Origin: Salinimicrobium sediminilitoris
GTDB lineage: Bacteria; Bacteroidota; Bacteroidia; Flavobacteriales; Flavobacteriaceae
Reading direction: 5' to 3'
Length of the DNA stretch: 64,000 bases
NCBI RefSeq assembly: GCF_020866905.1
Contig: NZ_JAIVCC010000013.1
Coordinates: forward strand, 372,001 to 436,000
A model generated the notes under the pieces. The model saw nothing but the letters and a program-made list of their open reading frames with translations, searched no databases and was not told where the DNA came from. This document shows positions 27,696 to 36,257 of this stretch, piece by piece (positions within the stretch are counted from its first letter, which is position 1; each line of letters begins with the position of its first letter). The position numbers and the translations under genes are program-made.

Positions 27696-28973
27696 ATGAA
27701 TAAACCATTAGCTGAAAGATTACGTCCTAAAAACCTTGATGATTACTTAAGCCAGCAACACCTCGTGGGCCCTGAAGCTGCTCTGCGTAAACAAATCAAG
27801 AGAGACATCATTCCCAGCATAATATTTTGGGGACCGCCGGGAGTAGGAAAAACTACCTTAGCTAATATTATTGCTACCGAATCTGGCCGGCCGTTCTTTA
27901 CCCTTAGTGCCATTAGCAGTGGCGTGAAAGATGTGAGGGAGGTTATCGAGAAAGCTAAAAAAAGTGATGGTCTCTTCACAACAAAAAATCCTATCCTCTT
28001 CATAGACGAGATCCATCGATTTAGTAAGTCACAGCAGGATTCTCTTTTGGGAGCTGTAGAGAAAGGATGGATCACACTTATTGGTGCAACAACAGAAAAT
28101 CCAAGTTTTGAAGTGATCCCGGCCTTGCTCTCGCGAAGCCAGGTTTATGTTCTTAACTCTTTCTCTAAAGATGATCTTGTTGCACTGCTGAAGCGGGCAA
28201 TGAAAGAAGATGAAGTCATCTCTCAAAAACAGATCAAATTAGAAGAAACTGAAGCCTTATTAAGGTTGAGCGGCGGCGATGCCAGGAAGCTCCTGAATAT
28301 TTTTGAGCTGGTAGTAACTTCTGAAGAGGGCGATCAGGTTGTGATCACCAATAAAATGGTGCTCGATAAAGTGCAGCAGAATACTGTCCTCTATGACAAA
28401 ACCGGGGAACAGCATTACGATATAATTTCGGCGTTCATAAAATCCATCCGTGGGAGTGATCCCAATGCCGCGGTATACTGGCTGGCAAGGATGATAGAAG
28501 GCGGTGAAGATGTGAAATTTATTGCCCGTCGATTATTGATCCTGGCCGCCGAAGATATTGGCAATGCTAATCCCACGGCACTTATACTAGCCAACAATAC
28601 TTTTCAGGCGGTTTCTACTATAGGTCACCCGGAGGCACGAATTATCTTAAGCCAGTGCTGTATCTATCTTGCAACCTCTCCAAAATCAAATGCCACTTAT
28701 ATGGCCATTAATGAAGCCCAGGCCACGGTTAAAAGGACAGGAAATCTCCCGGTTCCCCTTGCGATACGGAATGCGCCAACCAAATTAATGAAGGATCTTG
28801 GATACGGTGAGGATTATAAATATGCCCACAGTTACGAAGGAAATTTCGCGGCAGCCGAATTCCTCCCGAAGGAAATTAGCAACACCACTTTCTTTAATCC
28901 GGGTAATAACCAGCGGGAACAGGCACAGCGTGATTTTCTAAACAAAAGGTGGAAAGGTAAATATGGCTATTGA
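27696..28973 (+). CDS. rarA: Replication-associated recombination AAA+ ATPase RarA (MgsA)
   Basis: A 425-residue clamp-loader-like AAA+ protein. Motifs: Walker A GPPGVGKTT (about 46-54), Walker B ILFIDEIHRF (about 99-108), sensor 1 GATTENPSFEV, and the C-terminal tetramerisation half with LARMIEGGEDVKFIARRLLI and SPKSNATYMAINEA. It acts at stalled replication forks and interacts with SSB in other bacteria. An imperfect -7 element TATTTTTA ends 4 nt before the ATG. The last 7 bp overlap the oppositely oriented secreted-protein gene. Confidence 0.95.
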   Translation: MNKPLAERLRPKNLDDYLSQQHLVGPEAALRKQIKRDIIPSIIFWGPPGVGKTTLANIIATESGRPFFTLSAISSGVKDVREVIEKAKKSDGLFTTKNPILFIDEIHRFSKSQQDSLLGAVEKGWITLIGATTENPSFEVIPALLSRSQVYVLNSFSKDDLVALLKRAMKEDEVISQKQIKLEETEALLRLSGGDARKLLNIFELVVTSEEGDQVVITNKMVLDKVQQNTVLYDKTGEQHYDIISAFIKSIRGSDPNAAVYWLARMIEGGEDVKFIARRLLILAAEDIGNANPTALILANNTFQAVSTIGHPEARIILSQCCIYLATSPKSNATYMAINEAQATVKRTGNLPVPLAIRNAPTKLMKDLGYGEDYKYAHSYEGNFAAAEFLPKEISNTTFFNPGNNQREQAQRDFLNKRWKGKYGY

Positions 28974-29836
28974 CCCTTGCGCTTGTAAATAACGCTTACC
29001 AGTTGCTGGGTATTAGGATCAAGATATTCAACCACCAGGTTTCCCTGAGCATCAAAAAAGGCATTTCCGGAAAGGTTTTTTGAGGAATACAAAAAGTTCT
29101 CTCCCCCTCCCGATTTTAGTAGTGTTCCAAACTTCTCCTTCTCCCCTTTTCTATATAACTCGAAACCTACTGCAGTTTGCTTCAGCAAATAATTAACAGG
29201 TCCATTTACAAACTGCAGATGATCTTCTGAAGAGGTCCTATTAGACTCTTCTTCTTCAGCCTTTTCCATTTCTTCTGAAGTAATTACAGGATCAACAATA
29301 ACTTCAGAAGGTTTTTCCTGAACTTTTTCAGGGGCCGGTACCGGGTCGATGATTACTTCACCTGGGGTGGTATTTTTTTCTGCCATTTCAGTTTCGGGAA
29401 CAGGATCGATGATCACCTCAGGATCCTTCCGAAGTTCTTTAAAAGAAGTAAAGGCATCTCTTAATGCTTCATGATAGGATTTTTGAAAGTTTTTTTCCCG
29501 GCTCACGCCTATTTTTGAAGTGAATACCACCTCATCCTTACAGTTTTCAAGAGTAAGATAAAGGCGGGATCTAAAAAGGCCAGATTTATTGTGCACATTC
29601 GCCAATAGCACATTACAGGGATCAACGCCAGCCGGAACCTCCTCTTCATAAAGGGCTTCGAAACCATACTTTTCTAACAGAAAAGCGGTAAGTGCATTAA
29701 GTTCATATTGATTTTGGTGCTTAAGGAACTCGAATTGATTGGGCACTTTCACATATTGATAGTGGCTCAAGTCCTGTCCAAAAATATTTCCGGTCACTCC
29801 AAATAACAAAGTAAAAAATAGAATAATTGATTTCAT
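28967..29836 (-). CDS. Secreted protein with three DPV repeats, function unknown
   Basis: A 289-residue exported protein with signal peptide MKSIILFFTLLFGVTGNIFG. I recognise no family. It consists of an N-terminal domain with two cysteines that may pair (DPCNVLL near 74 and ENCKD near 99), a linker with three copies of EVI(I/V)DPV at residues 140-147, 160-167 and 178-184, an acidic stretch EKAEEEE, and a C-terminal domain (KSGGGENFLYSSKNLSGNAFFDAQGNL). It overlaps the DUF5723 gene by 4 bp (ATGA) and so is probably co-translated with it; it also overlaps rarA by 7 bp. Confidence 0.82.
   Translation of the reverse strand: MKSIILFFTLLFGVTGNIFGQDLSHYQYVKVPNQFEFLKHQNQYELNALTAFLLEKYGFEALYEEEVPAGVDPCNVLLANVHNKSGLFRSRLYLTLENCKDEVVFTSKIGVSREKNFQKSYHEALRDAFTSFKELRKDPEVIIDPVPETEMAEKNTTPGEVIIDPVPAPEKVQEKPSEVIVDPVITSEEMEKAEEEESNRTSSEDHLQFVNGPVNYLLKQTAVGFELYRKGEKEKFGTLLKSGGGENFLYSSKNLSGNAFFDAQGNLVVEYLDPNTQQLVSVIYKRKGQ
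29285..29419 (-). repeat. Three spaced peptide repeats EVI(I/V)DPV
   Basis: The repeats encode EVIIDPVP, EVIIDPVP and EVIVDPV in a proline- and glutamate-rich linker, 20 then 18 residues apart. Codons differ between the copies, which argues for age and selection on the peptide instead of recent slippage. Confidence 0.75.
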
Positions 29837-31230
29837 TCTCTGCTAAACATTAACTGGAAACCAATTTGTATCGAAGCATTTTGTGCTCTTGCAAGATTAG
29901 TATAATCCAGCAGGTTATCTGCAGCAAGATAAACATTAAAATTTGAAAGTTTGGCAGAAACCAGGAGTCCAATATTGGAAAATGAAAAAGAATCGGCTGT
30001 GTAGGTGATCTTACCTCTAAAATTTTCATTAAAGGTCCTGTCATAATAAATGGTGGTGGCATAATTAAGACCCCGGGGACGTTTTATTGCAAAGAATTGC
30101 GCCCCAAGATGGTTGAAATACCTCCTCCTACCCATAGGACGGTAGCAATTACAAGGTTCGGCGTTTTCAGAAAAACCATAATCTATGGAGGCATTTAATT
30201 TCACAGGGCGCCAGGTGGTGTAGGAATTAGTAAGAGTCTCATCTTTAAGATTCCTGTCAAGATCATCTTCCCATTCATCCCAATACTCCCGGGTGCCGGG
30301 AAATAGCAGCTCAATACCATCGGTTTGATAATCTCCATAGTACCTGTAGTTCTCTACATTATTAGTCTGACGCATAAATCCAATGTCCAGGATACTCCCG
30401 GTGACACGATATTGATCTGAGGGATACCAGGTGAAACCTGCATCAAGTCCCAACCCCACATTACCTCCTAAAAATGCTTTTTTAACGAGATTACTCATTA
30501 ATTCCCGGTTCGACATATCATCTTTTGAATCTTCCAGATCGGCCCAACCTGCCGTTTTTATTAAGACATCAACATTTGACATGTAATGACGATAAAGATT
30601 AGGGCCCTCGGGAGATAGTTCAGTTCTAAATACACCCTGGTTGTCAACACTATGAGCATTAAATACTCCCGAATAGATCTTTCCCCTAAAGCCGTAGTTG
30701 AGATCTTTAGAATAATAATTTGTAAATCCTATGTGGAACACATTGAGCACATCTGCAGTGAAAGCAGCATCTGAAAAATCAAAGTTCTTTCCTATATAAT
30801 CCTTATTACCTTCATAAGCGAGTAAAGCAGGATCTTTGGGAAAGTAGACTATGGCATCCATCTCCTGGTATACCCCTGCAGTATAGTACCTTCTTTTGTT
30901 ATCTCTCCATCCAATGGAGAAAATCTCTAGCTGCTGGTTGATGGTAAAAAAATCCTTCCTGGAAAGTTTATGCAGAGATTCTTTTATCCTGTCATTAATA
31001 GAACCACCATCATCTTTAAAAATATCGTACATATTCACCCCTGAAGACCCCGCAGACAAATGAATTTGCGAAAAAAAAGGGACGCCAAAATGCATGTCAA
31101 AATTTGTTTCGGCACCAGGGTTTAAAAGCAGCGTTTGAGGTAAGTCATCAAAATTATACAGGAGCTGTTTATTCTGGGCCGTGGCGGCCATGGAAAAGGT
31201 CATTATGAGGAGGAAAAAAATTAATCTCAT
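29833..31230 (-). CDS. DUF5723 family outer-membrane protein
   Basis: A 465-residue protein with signal peptide MRLIFFLLIMTFSMAATAQ. The opening TLLLNPGAETNFDMHFGVPFFSQIHLS and the alternating aromatic/polar strands throughout, ending QIGFQLMF, are what I know from DUF5723, presumed outer-membrane beta-barrels related in layout to PorP-like proteins. A tight CNCY motif with RPMGRRRYFNH lies near residue 365. It starts directly after the lipoprotein gene (no gap) and overlaps the next gene by 4 bp, so the three exported proteins likely form one complex or path (inference). Confidence 0.8.
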   Translation of the reverse strand: MRLIFFLLIMTFSMAATAQNKQLLYNFDDLPQTLLLNPGAETNFDMHFGVPFFSQIHLSAGSSGVNMYDIFKDDGGSINDRIKESLHKLSRKDFFTINQQLEIFSIGWRDNKRRYYTAGVYQEMDAIVYFPKDPALLAYEGNKDYIGKNFDFSDAAFTADVLNVFHIGFTNYYSKDLNYGFRGKIYSGVFNAHSVDNQGVFRTELSPEGPNLYRHYMSNVDVLIKTAGWADLEDSKDDMSNRELMSNLVKKAFLGGNVGLGLDAGFTWYPSDQYRVTGSILDIGFMRQTNNVENYRYYGDYQTDGIELLFPGTREYWDEWEDDLDRNLKDETLTNSYTTWRPVKLNASIDYGFSENAEPCNCYRPMGRRRYFNHLGAQFFAIKRPRGLNYATTIYYDRTFNENFRGKITYTADSFSFSNIGLLVSAKLSNFNVYLAADNLLDYTNLARAQNASIQIGFQLMFSRE

Positions 31231-31779
31231 CTATTCGAATTCAAAGTAGTAGAACCCTTTTGATTCCAGCTGCAAAGACCCTTCAACAGCAAGGGGTTCA
31301 TGTCTTGTAATTTCTATAGACACTTTAATACTTCTTCTTACTCTGTTTATTTGATTTTCATTAATGATCTCTGTAAGATCTACAGTCGCAGGTGATCCAA
31401 TGCTTCCCTTCGGAACAGGTATAATAATAGTATGCTGCACAGCATTTCCAGGGGAAACAAAATTAATAGTCGCTGTCAAAGGACTTTCAAAGGTGTTGGT
31501 AAACCTAAAGTTAAAATCGGCCTGCACAAGACTGTTCTGAATATAGTCGTCGTCAAGAAAATCCAGTCTTGTCTCATCTCTTGCTGTTTCCACCACTCCG
31601 GGACCTGGGGCAAAATCTTCGGAAGTTATAGTGAAATATACTAAATCAATAGCCGCTTCGGGGGTGAGAACGATATCTTCGGCCTGGTCAAGATCAACAT
31701 CTTTCACACAAGAAGAAAACACGAGCAGGATCGTCAAAAATGCTATTTTGGACAATGTTTTTTTGAGGGACATGTTCAT
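31231..31779 (-). CDS. Putative lipoprotein of unknown function
   Basis: A 182-residue protein with lipobox VFSSC (Cys24), followed by VKDVDLDQAEDI. The body looks like an all-beta domain (NFRFTNTFESPLTATINFVSPGNA, STVDLTEI-like strands, IKVSIEITRHEP) ending YYFEFE. MSLKKTL two codons downstream is an equally possible start. The gene abuts the DUF5723 gene and follows yjjG after 35 bp. No family recognised with confidence. Confidence 0.78.
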   Translation of the reverse strand: MNMSLKKTLSKIAFLTILLVFSSCVKDVDLDQAEDIVLTPEAAIDLVYFTITSEDFAPGPGVVETARDETRLDFLDDDYIQNSLVQADFNFRFTNTFESPLTATINFVSPGNAVQHTIIIPVPKGSIGSPATVDLTEIINENQINRVRRSIKVSIEITRHEPLAVEGSLQLESKGFYYFEFE

Positions 31780-31814
31780 ACAGTTCTCTATCTAACGAAA
31801 TTGGTCTCGGCTTA

Positions 31815-32504
31815 TTACAGAAAGCCCCTTAATTCTTCCATTTCCATCACCTGGTAATGATCTGCAGAAAATTCGGATTTATAATAATTATATAAGATGG
31901 CCTGCATTCCAAAATTCTTCGCCCCAAGTATATCTGCTTCAAAATTATCACCTATCATAATACTTTCATCAACTTTGGCAGCAGCATTAATCAGAGCTAC
32001 TTCAAAGATCCTCTGGTGGGGTTTTTTAACTCCAACATCTTCGGAAGTTGTAATTGTTCTGAAATACTTGAGAATTCCTGAACTCTCCAACTTTTTATGT
32101 TGAACTTCTTTAAAACCATTTGTGATAATGTGAAGCTCATATTGGGGCTGAAGATACTCAAGAATTTCCAGCGCGCCTGCAAGTAAATAATTATGATGTG
32201 GTAAATGGTCAATGTAATCTATGCTCAACTGCTTGATTTGAGAATCTGAAACGTTCACTTTCATGCCTTCAAAAGAATCCTTCAGCCTGCCATACCGTAG
32301 ATCTTCTTTAGTGACCTTGTCTTCCCGGTACAACTTCCAGTAATCGGCATTAATAGGAGCGTAAATGGCGAGAAATTCCTCCAGCCTCACTTTGATCTTG
32401 TGCTTTTCAAAAATCGAATTGAAAGCTAAACCCGAGTTGCGGTCAAAGTCCCATAATGTGTGGTCAAGGTCAAAAAAAATATGACGAATATTACTGAATT
32501 TCAT
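31815..32504 (-). CDS. yjjG: HAD-family pyrimidine nucleotidase, YjjG type
   Basis: A 229-residue haloacid-dehalogenase enzyme. The four HAD motifs are present: I DLDHTLWDF (about 12-20), II ITNGF, III KKPHQRIF and IV IGDNFEADI. The tryptophan after motif I and cap layout (IYAPINADYWKLYREDKVTKEDLRYGRL) match the YjjG noncanonical nucleotide phosphatases that clean nucleotide pools. It overlaps the upstream gene by 14 bp. Confidence 0.9.
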   Translation of the reverse strand: MKFSNIRHIFFDLDHTLWDFDRNSGLAFNSIFEKHKIKVRLEEFLAIYAPINADYWKLYREDKVTKEDLRYGRLKDSFEGMKVNVSDSQIKQLSIDYIDHLPHHNYLLAGALEILEYLQPQYELHIITNGFKEVQHKKLESSGILKYFRTITTSEDVGVKKPHQRIFEVALINAAAKVDESIMIGDNFEADILGAKNFGMQAILYNYYKSEFSADHYQVMEMEELRGFL

Positions 32505-33780
32505 TTAGTATCTTTAAAATTGAAAAATTCCTTCTCGCATTGGCGTATTCAGAAAAATCTTTATTCGTGAATACCGAAATTAAATTTCCGTTTACCATTG
32601 AAATTTGTCGTTTTATTTCCAGAACCTTATACTCTATTTCATTTTCTTTTAATTTACTAAAAGCTTCAGAATTTATAGCGTAGGGATGGATTAATAAAGG
32701 TGTGGTTATTTCAAAATTCAGGTCGTAAAAAAGAAAAGGAGTACAGGTTCCCGCCCTCAGGCCCACAGCTTCGGGATAACCCATGGAAAAATCGTCCTGA
32801 AAATCAAGTTCCACCATGTGATTATAAGTATCGGGCAACAACAGGTTATAGTGGTTATTAATAGCACTTATAACCGGTCTCTTAATTATTTGTTCCAGCC
32901 GCTTTTTTTCTTCTTTTAAAACTGCAAATTTTTGGTTGGCATAAAATCCCGGTTGCAATCCTACCTCGGCATAATCGGCAACAGATTTTATAAGACTTTG
33001 GAATTCCAGGCGATTGTGATTTATATTTCTGTCATATGTGGAAAAGTCACTTAACTGAAACATAAACTTCATTGGAACATCGTATTTTTTAAGGAACCTA
33101 ATTACTTTAGAATAGATATCGTAGGGATCCTTTTTAAATTTGGTCATCACCTGCAACCTATGCAATACGTACTTCGGCTTAAATCTAAAAAGGTCCAGGA
33201 ACAGTCCCAGCACCACCCTTACAATTCCTTTCTTCTTATAGCAATAAGCTTCGGTAACAGCAATTATGGTCTGCGTGCTAAAATTCCGTTTCGGAAATTT
33301 TTGATTTGGGAATTTATCCTCAAGGACCTGTTGAAATTTCCGGGCCCAAATATCTATAATGGGTTTTTCTAAGAAACCTTCCTGAAAAGCCAAACTCTCA
33401 CTAGCCTGGAATCTTCCTTCTTCATCTTTTACATGTGGAAGATACTCTTCATATCTGCTTAGTAAGTAAAATGAAGCCGCAAAAATATCAAAGGGAATAG
33501 AACTAGCCTCCCCCACTGCAAAGAAACAAGGTACCTCATCCCAGTCCTGTACCTTTACCTCAAGATCATTTATTCCCTGCTCCAATAAAAGGTCTACATT
33601 CTGAATAAAAACCTCATTTGCCAAACTTTGTTTGCCATAAGAAAGTTTCATTCCTTCATGTGCTACAAATTCTTCAATTTTTGATGTGAAACCTACCGGT
33701 AAACATAAAATTTGTGTACACACGTGTTTAAACACATATGTAATTCTTGGGGTGATTTTCTGGGTATATACCAGCAGCAT
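32491..33780 (-). CDS. Polysaccharide-deacetylase-like protein with altered catalytic residues
   Basis: A 429-residue cytoplasmic-looking protein that fits the flavobacterial group with an N-terminal DUF7033-type region (about 1-150, AVGEASSIPFDIFAASFYLLSRYEEY) and a deacetylase-like barrel (about 165-429, DDFSMGYPEAVGLRAGTCTPF). In homologues I remember, the first strand carries Asp residues (DxDNAY) and a later strand GIHPSY; here the corresponding parts read IIAVTEAYCY and GLQPGFY, so both metal/catalytic positions look lost. A non-enzymatic or changed role is inferred. Lies between radC and yjjG, 10 bp from radC. Confidence 0.78.
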   Translation of the reverse strand: MLLVYTQKITPRITYVFKHVCTQILCLPVGFTSKIEEFVAHEGMKLSYGKQSLANEVFIQNVDLLLEQGINDLEVKVQDWDEVPCFFAVGEASSIPFDIFAASFYLLSRYEEYLPHVKDEEGRFQASESLAFQEGFLEKPIIDIWARKFQQVLEDKFPNQKFPKRNFSTQTIIAVTEAYCYKKKGIVRVVLGLFLDLFRFKPKYVLHRLQVMTKFKKDPYDIYSKVIRFLKKYDVPMKFMFQLSDFSTYDRNINHNRLEFQSLIKSVADYAEVGLQPGFYANQKFAVLKEEKKRLEQIIKRPVISAINNHYNLLLPDTYNHMVELDFQDDFSMGYPEAVGLRAGTCTPFLFYDLNFEITTPLLIHPYAINSEAFSKLKENEIEYKVLEIKRQISMVNGNLISVFTNKDFSEYANARRNFSILKILNEIQ

Positions 33781-33790
33781 AGATTAGGTT

Positions 33791-34492
33791 TTACAGCAAG
33801 CCTTCATCGGCAAAGCTGAAATAGGAATTTTCGGTTATTATGAGATGATCCAGAACTTTAATATCAAGGGACTCTCCCGCGGTCTTGAATTTTTGAGTCA
33901 GTTGTTTATCCGCTGCACTCGGATTAAGATTCCCTGATGGATGATTATGCACCAGGATAGTGGCCGTGGCTCCCAAATTCAATGCTTGTTTATATGCCAG
34001 CCGAACATCTACTAAGGTGCCGGTTATACCTCCTTTGCTAAGAGGCAGCTCCTGGATTACCTTATTCGAATTATTTAGATAAAGGATCCAGAATTCCTCA
34101 TGAGGCAATTCCCCTATTTTTGGCTGCATAAGTTCAAAGACTGAAGTGCTTGAGGAAATCTTCTTCTTTTCCAAAGCTTCAGAAGAGCGGCGCCTACGGC
34201 CAAGTTCAAGCGCTGCTACAATTGTTAAAGCCCTCACCTGTCCTATCCCTTTTACTTCCATTAGCTGGTTTACAGAAAACCTCCCTAATTCATTAAGATT
34301 ATCACCAGCTTTGGAAAGTACTTTTTTGCACACCTCGACTGCAGATTCATTCTTGCTTCCAGAGCCAATTAAAATTGCCAGCAACTCGGCATCACTGAGG
34401 TGTTGTCTGCCATGTTGAAGGAGTTTCTCCCTGGGGCGGTCTCCCTCTGCCCAATGCTTAATTGTAAAAGATGATGATTTTTGAGGTTTCAT
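33791..34492 (-). CDS. radC: RadC family JAB-domain protein
   Basis: A 233-residue protein with an N-terminal helix-hairpin-helix region (VKGIGQVRALTIVAALELGRR, about 83-103) and the C-terminal JAMM/JAB metal site VHNHPSGNLNPSAAD (about 178-192). Despite the name, a DNA-repair function is not established for this family. The length is full. It follows mpl by 51 bp in the same direction; a weak -7-like TATCTTTA at 34514-34507 could give it its own promoter. Confidence 0.93.
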   Translation of the reverse strand: MKPQKSSSFTIKHWAEGDRPREKLLQHGRQHLSDAELLAILIGSGSKNESAVEVCKKVLSKAGDNLNELGRFSVNQLMEVKGIGQVRALTIVAALELGRRRRSSEALEKKKISSSTSVFELMQPKIGELPHEEFWILYLNNSNKVIQELPLSKGGITGTLVDVRLAYKQALNLGATATILVHNHPSGNLNPSAADKQLTQKFKTAGESLDIKVLDHLIITENSYFSFADEGLL

Positions 34493-34543
34493 TGGCTCAA
34501 TTTATTTAAAGATAGCAAAATGAAGCTATTCATAGATGCTATT

Positions 34544-35899
34544 TTAGGTTATCCAGTTCTTGATCTCCTCGAAATCCAGACCTCCATAATTCCCACTGCT
34601 CATCAACAGGAGTACTTTATTATCATAATCCTGTTCTTTTAAAAATTCTTTGAAGTCCAAGGGATTGGTATATACAGTAAGATCTTTTCTCGAAAAAGAT
34701 TCTAATATCTGCTCTTTTGAGATAGGATCAAGTTTTTTATTTTCCACAACTTCAGGAGAAAAGAAAACTACAGCTTCATCGGCGGTATTCAAAGACGATT
34801 GATACTGCAGGAGAAATTCTGAGTTCAAACTGCTGTAAGTGTGTAATTCCAGGCAAGCTATAACATGCCTGTCGCGATATTGTTGTTTTACCGCTTTTGT
34901 AGTAGCCATTACCTTTGAGGGGCTATGAGCAAAATCTTTATACACCACAGTTCTTTTTGTTTCGGCAATCTTTTCCAATCTTTTTGATGCTCCTTTAAAA
35001 GAGGCAATAGCTTCGTAAAAATCTTCTTCGTCTATACCCATATGCTGACAAATCCATTTTGCGCCTGCCAGATTTTGTAGGTTGTGCTCCCCAAAGATTG
35101 ACACCGGCATGTCTCCTTCAGGAGTATGTAGGAGGGTTTGTTCATTCTCCACGTGATACTCTGGAGTTTTATATGGGTGTTTCCTGATGGTATTTGTAGA
35201 TTCTTTTACAAGTTTTTTAAGGTGTTCATCCTCTTCATTATATACAAGGATACCTCCTTTAACTATGGAATCTATAAAAATTTTAAACTGCTCCAGGTAC
35301 TCATCTAAAGTGGGGAAAACATTGATGTGATCCCACGCGATTCCGCTAAGCAGAGCTATGTTTGGTTTATAAAGGTGAAACTTTGGACGACGATCTATAG
35401 CCGAAGAAAGGTATTCATCCCCCTCCAACACGATAAAGTCATTCTCTTGAGTCAGGTGAACCATTGTGTCAAATCCTTCCAGTTGTGCTCCTACCATGTA
35501 ATCCACATTTTTGTGGTGGTAGTTGAGAACATGGAGAATCATAGAAGTAATTGTAGTCTTACCGTGAGAACCACCAATGACTACCCTGGTTTTTTCTTTT
35601 GACTGCTCATATAAAAATTCCGGATAAGAATAAATTGCCAATCCGAGTTGTTTGGCTCTTTCCAGTTCGGGGTTATCTTCTCTGGCGTGCATACCCAGTA
35701 TAACGGCATCAATTTCTTCTGTGATTTTTTCCTTAAACCAACCGTATTCACCTGGGAGAAGCCCTTCCTTTTCAAGTCTGGATCTGGAAGGTTCATAAAT
35801 CATATCATCACTCCCGGTTATTGTATATCCTTTATGATGTAGTGCGAGAGCAAGATTATGCATCGCGCTACCACCAATTGCTATAAAATGTAGCCGCAT
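34544..35899 (-). CDS. mpl: UDP-MurNAc:L-alanyl-gamma-D-glutamyl-meso-DAP ligase
   Basis: A 451-residue Mur ligase that reattaches recycled tripeptide to UDP-MurNAc in peptidoglycan recycling. It begins MRLHFIAIGGSAMHNLALAL (Rossmann-like domain), has the ATP loop GGSHGKTT (about 109-116), the central YLSSAIDRRPKFHLYKPNIALLSGIAWDHINVF typical of Mpl, and the C-terminal domain with VVYKDFAHSPSKV. An upstream ATG would add 10 residues ahead of the nucleotide-binding strand and was rejected. It is the first gene of the leftward operon. Confidence 0.93.
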   Translation of the reverse strand: MRLHFIAIGGSAMHNLALALHHKGYTITGSDDMIYEPSRSRLEKEGLLPGEYGWFKEKITEEIDAVILGMHAREDNPELERAKQLGLAIYSYPEFLYEQSKEKTRVVIGGSHGKTTITSMILHVLNYHHKNVDYMVGAQLEGFDTMVHLTQENDFIVLEGDEYLSSAIDRRPKFHLYKPNIALLSGIAWDHINVFPTLDEYLEQFKIFIDSIVKGGILVYNEEDEHLKKLVKESTNTIRKHPYKTPEYHVENEQTLLHTPEGDMPVSIFGEHNLQNLAGAKWICQHMGIDEEDFYEAIASFKGASKRLEKIAETKRTVVYKDFAHSPSKVMATTKAVKQQYRDRHVIACLELHTYSSLNSEFLLQYQSSLNTADEAVVFFSPEVVENKKLDPISKEQILESFSRKDLTVYTNPLDFKEFLKEQDYDNKVLLLMSSGNYGGLDFEEIKNWIT

Positions 35900-36257
35900 T
35901 TTTCTATTTTTTGAGTAAATATAAAGCAATACGCAGAAAGACTGGCTTTAGAATTATTTAAAAAAATAATAGGATTATTTGTAACAAAAAGGCAGTTCCT
36001 ATGTCCAACTGTGAGTTCAATTTGTTCGACAAATAACTTTTTTAACTTTATGCATGTAAAAAAACTCCTAAAAAAATATTATTAATGAAAAAATTGTACT
36101 TTTAACGTCCCCTACTTCAACGTATTAAACAGCTCATTGCTGCGCCCCTCTTGAACTCTGCCTTAACAGGAGTTTAAGTTTTAATATGCATGTATACTGT
36201 ATATTTGAACCATGAAAACCATAAATACAAATTGATTAAATTTAACACTTAAAGCCT
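35900..36257. other. Divergent intergenic region between mpl and the adhesin gene
   Basis: About 360 bp of AT-rich DNA. It carries a perfect -7 element TATATTTG at 36200-36207, a 7-codon open frame starting 4 nt after it (36212-36235, MKTINTN), and a small stem ATTTGT/ACAAAT near 36020-36034 followed by a T-run. No RNA gene recognised. Confidence 0.6.
36200..36207 (+). promoter_or_regulatory. -7 promoter element of the adhesin-porP-ompA operon
   Basis: TATATTTG, exact TAnnTTTG. Transcription would start near 36212, about 45 nt before the adhesin ATG and at the start of a 7-codon open frame. A -33 TTTG at the right distance is not seen. Confidence 0.5.
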
